DNA from: Lingula anatina
Lineage: Eukaryota; Brachiopoda; Lingulata; Lingulida; Lingulidae
Assembly (NCBI RefSeq): GCF_001039355.2
Contig: NW_019775384.1
Location: 372,011-409,188 of the forward strand
Length of the DNA stretch: 37,178 nucleotides
Direction of reading: 5' to 3'
Each line of letters opens with the position of its first letter. Position 1 is the first letter of the stretch. The notes under the pieces are model-generated. The model worked only from the letters and a program-made list of their open reading frames with translations, was not told the origin of the DNA and did no database searches. Shown here one piece after another: positions 20,248-31,000 of this stretch. The translations under genes were made by a program, and so were the position numbers.

Positions 20248-21330
20248 TCCGTTCAAGCTGTTTTCTGGCCTTTTTATACATATCCCATGACCTTATGCAA
20301 TACATGCTACTTTTTTGCATGCAACTTTAAGGTCTTTTATACAGGTACACATGTAGCGTCTGCGCACTTGTAGGCCTACTTGTATTCTGATTACTTACGT
20401 CTGACCAAAGTTTTAAGATTTCCCAACTCTGTGTTAATCTATCTTGCCCAGACGTCATTGTATTTTCTAGTTTATTTTCGAATTTTTGTTACATGTTATT
20501 ATATGTGAAAACCTTAATGTCGCGTTAAATGTCTATATGCCTGTATAATCCAAAGGACGTGGCCGCATAAACATATTGCTGCACTAGATAATACTGAAAA
20601 TCTACTTTTTCATATCAGTGCATTCGTACCCAATAATGTTGTCTCATGCAAGCTCTCGATAAAGTCTCTGCTGCGTATATAAAAAGTTAATTGTTATGAA
20701 AATGTTTCAAAAGTTGGTTGGAGGCCACTAACATCTCGCACTTTGCATTGGTCCCGCTTTGCCCAATTTGCTCTGAAGAATGAAACAGCGGCATGCATGC
20801 CTACATAGCGTGCGGTTTGTCTTAATTTTTTTATGGTTTTTGAGAAATTATTTTATACATTATTATAGCGTTTTAATGAGAATGGATATTATATTCACTT
20901 TCATTTTATTTCTATGACACTTGCTGCACCATTTGATATGACTAAGATTTTCATTGTTGTAAATATCTTGTACAAAATTATTGTTTCGTCGCTTAATTCA
21001 CGCATATAAGATTATGTACTCACTCCAGCTAATGAGATCCATGTTGTTTTTTTTTAATCTGAAGAAAAACTTGCATTATCTTATGTGAGTCCAAAGCTAC
21101 GATACCAAGATGATTTTTATTTGAGGTCAACATAATAGCTCAGTCAATAACTGACCGAAACAACTCAGAACATCATAATGTGTTCAAAAATTAATGTTGA
21201 TATTTTTTGATAAAACCGCTTCCTGTTTTTCGTGCAATTCTAACTGTAATGTCTGTCAAATATATGCAATGTGATTTTTATATTTTTATGTTAATCAATA
21301 TCAATAAATTTGTAAGATAGTAAGTACTTA
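20248..21330 (+). other. Probable CLCA 3' UTR with polyadenylation signal
   Basis: No ORF. The AATAAA at 21303-21308 is a plausible 3' end, about 1.05 kb after the stop at 20247. Confidence 0.5.
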
Positions 21331-21638
21331 TTCTTTTTACTAATATTCATTAAAAAAGAGTCGTTGTTAGGGCTTTGTCATTCTGTCCTGCCTTGCACAC
21401 GATCACACAGGTTTCTTTTGAAGCGTAACAATGGGCGCTCCATTATTGTTATACTTATATAATTATCTTTTATTCTAAGTTATTTTCATTGTTGCGACCT
21501 TTGTTCGAAACAAAGCTCGTAAAATTACACGTTATCGGTAACGTTACGTCATGTTAAGATGACGTGACATGACAATGACGTCACTTAGATAAACATCCCC
21601 ATAGATACTAAACAAAGAAAACAAACGAAGCAAACAAG

Positions 21639-21692
21639 ATGGAAGAGACAAACATAAGGACGAAAAATCAAAATTTCTGCTTGATAACATGA
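21639..21692 (+). CDS. Upstream ORF overlapping the start of the membrane-protein gene
   Basis: ATG at 21639 opens 17 codons ending at TGA 21690-21692. That stop overlaps the main ATG (21689-21691) in the tetranucleotide ATGA. The uORF is in a different frame from the main CDS. Such an overlap can couple or repress translation of the main ORF; this is inference from arrangement only. Confidence 0.4.
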   Translation: MEETNIRTKNQNFCLIT

Positions 21693-23236
21693 GTTATTTC
21701 TCACAGATTAAGTACATTTTAGGCTACGAAGAGCCTCCAAAACAGAGCAAGTGGGAACAGTACTTCAACGAAATTATTTTAATTTGTTGCTCGGTATTTT
21801 TGTTGGTTATAGGCCTACTGATAGTATGGTTTAGGCGCAGGCGGAGGCGTACACCAAGTGAGTAGCATTGGACGCATGACATTGTTTTTTTCCTTTATTG
21901 CAATCATTTTATATTAAGCATCGAAATGACCATCCTTATTACAGGGGGGTGGGGGTGGAGTTTTCCGTTTATTTATTTTTAGTATAAATTTCGATGTATT
22001 TAATTAAGTAACCATCTAATTATGCTTTCATTTTCAGAATTAGATCATATACAAAAATATTTTTTGCACGAGTAATAAGTGCGCCCTCATATATATGTAT
22101 AACATATCATTAGCATTTTAAGTTTACATGCACATGGGCTAAAAATCAAAATGCTTAAATTATTTTTAAATATTATTTTTGGATGAATCTAGCTCCAGAA
22201 GAACTGCACAGCGAGAAACATAGTCTAAAAACGCCAAATTGTGATAAAACAGAGCACATTCAACAGGACAAGGAAAAAGAGGTACGAGAACCAATTCGAT
22301 ACAAATAGTATCCCATACATCTTACTTCAACTTATACTGTGGTGGTCTAAATATCAGTAGTTGTTCAATGATTAAATTATTTATTACTTTTAATGTTGAT
22401 GCCTGGCATATTTACATGTAGGCTACATCTTTTAGACTGGACGCTTTTAAGGGTCCGTTGTTGTTTTTTAATAGGGTGTTCGGACCAAGAGTCACATAAA
22501 TTCAACACAGCTAATGGATATAAATAATTTATAACATAATTGATAACAAGAGAAAAAAGAGAAAAAATACCTTTTGCAGCAAAAAGAAAAAAATATCGGT
22601 ACATGCTTGTAGGTTTTGGCCGTATCACACTTTGGTGCCTTTTGATTTTGATCTATTGAAAGTCTGTTCCTAAAGTAATCAGATCACGCATACAAAAAAT
22701 AAACGAAACCGCAATAAAAAAAATCCTTTTAATATTAAAACAGGAAGGGCCATCAAAATCATCTGTTCTTTTTTAAATTTTGTATAGGCATTTTATCATT
22801 ATATCATTATATCATTACCATTATATATTCAGATCGGATATACATTGTTGTGTTACAGGAAGCCGAACTTCAACAGGCGAGCGGTAAAAGGGAGTTGATA
22901 GAAACTCACCAGCCCGTAGAACAGATAAAGAATCCAAGAGACATAATTTCTGAATACAACGCACAACAGATACCAAATGCGGCTATCGAAATCAGCTCTG
23001 TAAAGGTTTTTTTAAGACAATCTACTGTAAACGGACATCATCGGTCTAGTCTGAAAAAACAGTGGATAATAATGCAAGAAAGACCTGATGACATCAAAGG
23101 TCAGGGAAGACTAGAAGGTCAAATCAAAGCACAAGGTCAAGGGCAAGATTCTTCAATAGCGAGAAAACCGACAAAACCTCCCGTTCCCGTTATAAAACGT
23201 CGACGGTCGACAATCTCTAATAATTATTACGCTTAG
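21689..23236 (+). CDS. Single-pass membrane protein with basic cytoplasmic tail, function unknown
   Basis: Three exons, 21689-21857, 22193-22281 and 22859-23236, join in phases 1 and 0 with gtgagt/ctag and gtacga/acag junctions, giving 211 residues. There is no signal peptide. A transmembrane helix lies at about residues 29-48 (IILICCSVFLLVIGLLIVW), followed at once by six arginines, which predicts an N-out, C-in (type III) topology. The tail is charged, Gln/Lys-rich and ends in a proline-plus-basic segment (KPTKPPVPVIKRRRS) that could bind SH3-type partners or carry a phosphorylation site. I recognise no family. A polyadenylation signal lies about 100 nt after the stop. The splice structure and composition support a real gene. 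Confidence 0.75.
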
Positions 23237-23337
23237 ATCACCGTTCGTTTTGACCCAAAAACATTGTTTTAGAGATGTAAGACAAAAATTACAACATCAA
23301 TTTTTCATTCAAGATCGTGTAGACGTGATACTGATTT

Positions 23338-23343
23338 AATAAA
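23338..23343 (+). terminator. Polyadenylation signal of the membrane-protein gene
   Basis: AATAAA 102 nt downstream of the stop codon at 23236. Confidence 0.65.
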
Positions 23344-23602
23344 AATATTATGTTAACAGTAATTGTCGAACGTTTTCTTTCCTATTTTCATTATTAATAA
23401 AAGTTTTTATCATTATACCTGCTTTATTGTCTGTTCATTTGTTTCTTCTTGTTTTTTACTGATAGATCATCATGAAAATAAAATACGCTTCTGCTTCATA
23501 AAAAGTCCTACTTATCAAGCGCTCTTTTTTCTACATAAAAAGCATTGCTGTTAGTTTTCCATTATTTTTAACAAATATTTTAGACGGAATAAAACGATTT
23601 AT

Positions 23603-23673
23603 GCGAGGACCGGGAGTCGAAAGCGGATCGACTGCTAGGAAGGCAACCATGGTAACCGTTACACCATCCTCGC
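23603..23673 (-). tRNA. tRNA-Gly(UCC)-like gene, degenerate T arm; possible pseudogene
   Basis: Minus-strand 71-nt cloverleaf: acceptor stem GCGAGGA/TCCTCGC perfect, A box TGGTGTAACGG good, anticodon arm GTTGC/GCAGT with loop CTTCCTA (anticodon UCC). Departures from a functional tRNA are a pyrimidine at position 37, two mismatches in the T stem (CCGCT against CCCGG) and a weakened B box (CTTTCGACTCC). A TTTT tract follows within about 12 nt. It is probably a decaying tRNA-Gly(UCC) gene or a tRNA-derived repeat. Confidence 0.65.
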
Positions 23674-23749
23674 CGCTTAAATGGATTTTTGAGCGGTATT
23701 TTGAAACCGCAACGCATCGCCATGAGAACATCCATTAACGGTTGTAAAA

Positions 23750-26690
23750 TGTCTCTCTTAAGGGTGTGTTAACATACCGTAGACAACTACAGCATTTACC
23801 AGAAGTGTGAATAGGCCTACTTCAACATTTTTTTCTGATCACGCGTTGCAGTCATGTATATTTGCTGACCCGGTACTCATTTCGAATGGGAATTTTACTA
23901 AAATTTGGACAAAAAACTATGTTAGATGACAAACATGTGTTCACATAACCCTGTACTGCATTGTAACGCTCATGCTTGAAGTTTTTTTGGTAAATCCAAT
24001 ACTATTTTATTTTTCTCTCTCTTTTATTTCCCTGCCTTATGCTGTTCTTATTATTTTATTTTATTTTATTTATTTATTTATTTATTTATTATAATTATTT
24101 TTTGTGCATGAACGATTCAGTTCTCTTAAGTTAATATTGTACGTGCTTTAAAGTCTGTTAGTTTGTGCTCTAATGCGATAATTTACGAAGTGGTGCATTC
24201 GCATCATAATGCCGCGCAATCATGGCCCAACTAACACAATGAATTCGAACATTGGTCATACTAATAGCCAACCCTGACAAGATTATTGACAATTGATGTT
24301 ATTTCAGTATCTGTTTATATTACGCTTTTATACCTTTGGTGCAAGACGCATGTTGGGAGAGAAAATAATATTTCAGCTCCTTTGGTTATTCATTTTATTG
24401 GAACATAAATTACGGTTATGCAAATATGTATACTTCATGCTCAAATCTATTAGATTATATTTATGTAACTTGTATCCACTCCCAAGTGATTATTATCGGT
24501 TTTGGCGTAGCTTCAGGTCAATATATTTTATCATAGCTGGCTTCGGGTCGCGCGAGTGGGACACGATATATTACTCTCACCCTATGCCACTAAACGGCTT
24601 TTTTCATTAATGAGGTCTCGTTCAACAGGTTATCCTCAATTAAGAAGCCTCTTTAGAAACGACTATCGTTCTGCTTTCAGTATGGCTACAAAGCCTTATC
24701 GCTGCCACAAAAGCTGTCACACGTTTCAGCATTCGATCATGAATGGCGGGACAAAGAGGAAAGTCAACACACTCGTCAGCTTGTTGAAAAAGTCAATAAA
24801 CATTTATGTGTTCAATAAATCGTTTATGATATGCGCTGCTTTTAAACGCAGGTGTCACCGCCTGGTTTTGTAGAGAGTGGAAATTAAGTTTACTGTTCGA
24901 TTAGAAGCACTTGATCTTTTTTTAAAAAATAGTAATGACATTTTAAAAAATCAGTAATGTGACTTTTCAGTGTGTACGAGTTTAAAATAAACTCTGATCA
25001 ATGGTGGGATCAGCAAGTGAAGTGGATGTGTGTCAATAAAGCCAAGGTGAGCAGGCAGCAGAATGCAAGGAAAGTTTCGCCCTTAACTAATGCAGAAACA
25101 CTTGGTTGTTTAGCCTTCGGTTTTGTCAACCACTTCTCCCCACTCTAATTACTCGCTTCAGCCATTATGAACAAACATTCCCCTTGCTATTAAACAGCAC
25201 CGAGGACAATCGCTTCGACTGTCAATGCACCGCAATGTCAATTTACATTACTTCCATGCCCGCTGGCCCCTCAATATTATGACATATCGGTTGCAGTTTA
25301 CTTATGATTTACACTATTGCTGTGTTGGAGACGCTGATGCGAAAAAATCGGACAAGAATTTGAGAAGTTTTATCACAAAGATGAGGCAATATTTGCAAAC
25401 GGGACTAGACTAACCTGAAAGGGGAGTAACGAAAATAGGAAATGTTATTTGGGTGATGTTTTTATTGGGAACCGAAAACGCTCACTTCGACAGTTTACTG
25501 AAACGGGAGACATTCATGCCACTGTCACGTCAGTGACGGCAAAAGACTGGGACTCACTCATGACATTGCTATGAGACGCTGGCGTAGCGTAGCAGCGTGC
25601 TTTTACCGTACAGACCAACGGCTGCGTAATCGTACTGAGATGTTATCCTCTCTTCTCGAACTGATTGACGACCGCGTCATTTAATCTCTATTGATTTTCA
25701 GTATTACCTATGTGTGTGTGGGCAAAACACTGCTTTGACTTTACAAGTGACCCCACGGACCAAGACCAAGAAAGTCATAGCTACTCGAAACAAGTTGTGA
25801 TATAATACCTGCAATATAAAGTTGATGATTAACCAACGTTGTAACAAGGGAAAAACGACAGAACCCATTGGAACTGATCACGCTCTCACAGCAAAAATAC
25901 AAGGATTCGGTTTTCATTCAAATAACGATGGGCGCTGAATGATCAATGCATATTGATATCTGAATTGCAAATTCAAGCGTTAGGATAAGCTCAGTAAAAC
26001 GCCCTGGCGGAAAGAACAGCAGAAAATAGTTATAATTGCTTTCCGTTGTATTCCATGCGAAAAAAAGGAAGCGCCATATCGTCTAGCTATTATGACGATA
26101 TAGGATAACGCACATGTAACTTTGAAGGCTTCAGTTGAACCATCTCCGCTTTCCCGGATTCGCAGGAAAAGACACAAATAAACGTCGCTTAAAATATGGG
26201 CAAGGCATAGGAAAGCTCTGTATATCTTTCTACATTTTGCAAGATTATCATACATGCATATACCTAGCTCAAATGTGTATTTATTTGACCTGAGAGACCC
26301 TCGGACACAATAAACGCTAAACACTGAGGCGGTAAGAACAGTCAGTGGAAGCCAAAATAATTCCAAATGGTGTCATCAAAACTTCAGAGAATCATTCGCA
26401 AACAGCTGTGACAGTAGGAGAAAAGGTCGCCAGGGTGCCATTTTGATAATAACTCCCTGAGAAACTGCCACTCGTTATCAGAATTTATCAAGATACTGCG
26501 ATTTATACCCCAGCGGAGATATCGAAGAAACTAGTCGATAGCGTTCAAATCATGACGACGGAGGATAAACACCCGAAAACGAAACACTGCAACGGGCTGC
26601 TGTTTGAATGTAGACATACCAACAGTTTAATTTTAAGTAGAAATATATGAAACCTGCCGTAGAGTGAGAAACAAAAAGGAGCTATCACAG
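23750..26690. other. Intergenic, no gene recognised
   Basis: Contains a (TTTA)n tract at about 24048-24092, the second copy of a dispersed repeat at 24301-24400, and several long but unsupported open frames (24293-24610 and 24556-24873 plus; 25980-26366 minus) lacking domains or splice partners. Candidate promoter sequence for the TPR gene lies at the right end, but no clear TATA box is seen. Confidence 0.45.
24301..24400 (+). repeat. Dispersed repeat, copy 2
   Basis: Matches 15458-15580 in the same orientation with scattered substitutions (see that entry). It lies 0.6 kb from the second tRNA-like gene. Confidence 0.55.
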
Positions 26691-26782
26691 ACGGCTAGCT
26701 AGCTAAGTTAGTACCGGGTGGAAAATCACTGAGACGACTCTTTTTGGGAAACTCAAGAGACGGTACACCGTCACCACCACAA

Positions 26783-26898
26783 ATGGCCAGGATGCCATTC
26801 ACGAACTTTGAGGACTTGAACAAGGCTGCTAATTTTAAATTCAAGGAGGCCATGATGAACGAACGGAGCAAACGATGGAGCAAGGTGGGATATTTTCT

Positions 26899-26944
<46 letters not shown>

Positions 26945-27988
26945 ATAATTTCGAAACTTCTGTTATAAATGTCACATTGTAAATTTCATTGTCATGAGTA
27001 AAATATATATATTTCATTTGGATTCAGTATTATATTATTTATTACAAGTAATTATAATTGATAAGTTAACTAACGGTTGTTTCAATAGCAGGCAGTGGCG
27101 ACTGACATCCAACCTTCCATTTTAAAATACACTAAAGAAACATTTGAAATGTACCTTTATATATACACTTGAATACACTGTATATTATTTTGTGGCTATA
27201 GACTAGTCATTCGCGTGACCAATTTCATGTTTGAATGCATATGCAAAGTGTCCCAAAAGGACTAGTCATTTCTCTGTTGCTATGACCAACTTCTGTAATC
27301 ATTAGTAAAATATAAATTTGTCATTATGAAAGAGGACTTAGCAAACGCTTAAAGCGGCCGTGTGTGTACACGAGTCGGATTAATCGGATTTGCTTTCGAT
27401 TAACCTTAGTTTTACGAAACTGTTCAATCATACTGCAGGCTCTGTGTCTGACGTTAAAACGAAATGCAAACATGAAGAAGTGTGCCATTATATACAAGTT
27501 GCAGTTGATCTGTGCTTATATTGTCTTATTTTTTAACTAGAGTTGAAGCTTTTTGCGATTTAGGGTTCACATTTAGTCGGTCTAATCATAACGATACGCC
27601 TGACAGATTTTAAATCGAGCCCTGTCTATATGCTGTCTTTTTTATCATTATTATTATTTCATGCAACCGTTAGAATATCAATACCCCAATCTGCATTGCA
27701 CGCAGCGGAGCATAGTGAACTTATCGATATCACACAGCTGTAGAGTTTAGATCGCGTAAATTATTCATATTTAGTACTAGAGAAGGGCAACCTGTCTTTT
27801 TGGCATTTCTGTCTGATAATTTCGAATGCTGAATGCTTCCTTATTATTATTAATAGCTTGAGTTCACGGGATTTGTGCTCGACGAGATGTAGGATTTGGT
27901 CAATTAAAAAACGCAATCATTCCAGCACTGATTTCAGCGAAACAAAGAATATAACTGTATAGTGTACATATCATTGAGCAAAACGACT

Positions 27989-28066
<78 letters not shown>

Positions 28067-31000
28067 TTCTTAAAATGGAAAGAAACAAGCTACTCAAATA
28101 TGGTATTCGGACAGTGTATCGGCTTTTCGTAATATGTAATTACTAATGCACAGCACATCAATTTGCTTGCTTGAAATAATTTGAAAAGACAGGACCCGCT
28201 TAAATCGTTGACAGGAAAGTAAAGTTTGGCAGAGTCAACACCGCATGTGTGTACACCTGATGGCTCGCTCCGCAAAATGTCAAGGGTCAGCTCACAAAAT
28301 TGTGGTTACTTTCTAATTTAAATGAACACCTTGCTGTGATAATGGCAACATTGAGGTAAACACCCTTTGGTAACTATAACCGTTGCAATACTAGATGATT
28401 TGCTTTGTGAAACTCCTCATTTCCAAAGTTAATATTATAGCAGGAAAAAAAAAAGAACGAACCTCGTCGCGCCCCCCCCCCCCAAAAAAAAATACCCTTA
28501 AATATTGCGGTTAAGTTTTTCTCATAATATCTGTAAAAAAAGAAATAAGGAGTCAATATGATATGCTCTTGGCATATAATTACTTTTGTTAAGTACGTAG
28601 TTAAATGCTTTAAAAGTGTATATGAACCGAGTGTCGATTCATGCTATTCATTACTTACTGCTATGAGTTCGTGATCTATACGTTACACGTAATTGGCACA
28701 ATATGTGTTTAAATTTCAGAATGATTTCAGTATTATCTTTCAGGAAAACTCTATTGATCAGTATTGGTCTCCTGTAACACTCTTGATCCTTCCTTATTCA
28801 AGTCAAAATTTTATTTTTCGTTCTAGGCGGCACAGAATTATCGCAGTTTGCTGAGTCTGATAAGTCTGGAAAATTTCCCGCCTAACTATGAGCCTCCTGA
28901 CGGTTACGGCATGCTGGTGAATATTATAATTGGATAATTAATCTTTAACATTTCGATATCATTATTTTTCACTTTGGTTTGACATTTACTCATTTAATTG
29001 TGCTTTGTATTAAAACGCATATTCATTTTATGCATTCGAAATTGAATCTTACAATGTTAATCGTTGTCATCTCATCAATTTAAATTCAGTTGATAATTTA
29101 TTTTCAATCAGTCCCGTATAACTGAACCGAATTTTATGATTGCGGTTTGATGAAGGCGTGTTATCATTTTAGCTCTATGAACTGTACTACAGTCTCGGCT
29201 GGGCACTACAGCAAGTTGGAGAGCACACCAAAGCTGTAAAAGCCTATACCAAGTCCATCAACAGTGTCAGTATTCCTAAGGTAAGTGCGCACAGTGTGGT
29301 AGTTGTGACGCATCACAATACGTCCGAGAACACCCAAGAACACCCGAGCGCTCCAAAAGTAGTAACTAAATGAAATAGATTAAAGCGGGGTTAAGTAGGA
29401 ATAAACAAAATGACAAACAAATGATTGGCTATATAGATGAATGAATGAATGAATCAATCAATCAATCAATCAATCAATAAAAGTAAAGATTCATTGAGTA
29501 ATTGGCAGGCAAATTTCATCGATGCCATCGTTTGTCCAGTTTGCATGTCTAATGACGGGGTAGTAGTACCTCTACGTTGTTAAATACTGTAAGGACTACG
29601 GGTTCAAGTTTAGACATATATGTTGTCTTATGTTTCAGAACGGCTGTTTGGCGGGATGTCATTCCAACTCGTGCCTTATGACGCCCGTGCATGCCAAACG
29701 AGCATTTGCTTATGCAAAATCAGGTAAGCCCAGGCGAGACTGACCGGTTGGTTAACGGGGGGCGTCTCGATAGTCCGAAGGTTCATTGGTCCGAAGGTTC
29801 ATTGGTCCGAAAAGTTGTAACATTTTTATCGATTTTTTAATCAAGGGTTCATTGGTCCGAAGGTTCTATTGTGAACATTCGGACCAATGAACCTTCGGAC
29901 TATTGAACCTTCGGACTATCGCTACGGCCCCGGTTAACGAGGCTTTTTTTGTTTTAAAGCATATTATTTTTAATGAGAAAAGTTACTTTATTTCAGGTTC
30001 AGTCGGTGTATGATCAGATCAATATTTCCTTCATGAGCATACATATAGGCCTACGTGCTATTGAAGCTCATACGTTCTATTGACAACATGATTTTTCAAA
30101 ATAATGCACTTAATAATTTGGTTATTTAATGTGAGTTTTAAAGATATGGCTTGCGTCAAAAATATTCCATTTTATACGATGAACTTTTGAAGATATTGTC
30201 CTTTTAGGCACCTGTATTAACATATAAGTACAGGGTAATTGTTGTTATAAATCTGCATCAGATTTTTAGTTATTAAACCTGGTATTGCAGAATACGATAG
30301 CATTGAGTTTTGTTATCAATTCTCTGCAGGGGATCTCAAAAATGCACTTAAGGACGCCGAGAAAACAGTCGTGTTGGACAGTCGTAATCCGGTTAGTGCA
30401 TGTTGAATATTTCCCTTTTCCTTTAAATTACCTTTAATATTGTTTCTCTACGTCGTTCAATCATTGATTTTTTAATACTGGTATTATGCGACCCTTTGTC
30501 ACAAATGATCGCTTATATACAGTACATAACTACAACGTTCATTTGTAGCTGTTTGTCCGTTACTGTAACAGTAAATTCTGCGAAAATAGATGGTATATAA
30601 AACGAATATATGTTTGAAAAGGTAGCCATATGACCTCGAAATTTCGTACAATGACGAGAGATCTTGCATTAAAGAATCAGAATTATATTTTAGAAATAAA
30701 TTCTGATTACTTTCGTAGGACGTGTACTGCATACGGGCACTTGTGCGAAACAGCCGAGGTGAAGAAGTGCTGGCTCTGCAAGACGTCATCAAGGCACTGA
30801 GCTTGAACTCCAATCACATAGCATCTCTCATCATACGAGGAACACTGCAGGCACCCGTGGTAAGTACCATATCTATTTTCAACACTGGCATTAAGTATTC
30901 TAAACACGAAATAAAACAAGTATACATTAAACCAATTCCATCATGTTGTTTTGCATTTGTTTAGTGTAGTATTTTTCACTTTAAATATTATTTTGATAAA

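Noticed and set aside
24293-24873. Two overlapping plus-strand frames of 105 codons
   Set aside because: Part overlaps the dispersed repeat; composition is not protein-like and no domain is seen.
25980-26366. 128-codon minus-strand frame with hydrophobic N-terminus
   Set aside because: It resembles a signal peptide at first, but the rest has no recognisable fold, no splice sites or conserved motifs, and a Cys/Tyr-rich noise-like composition.
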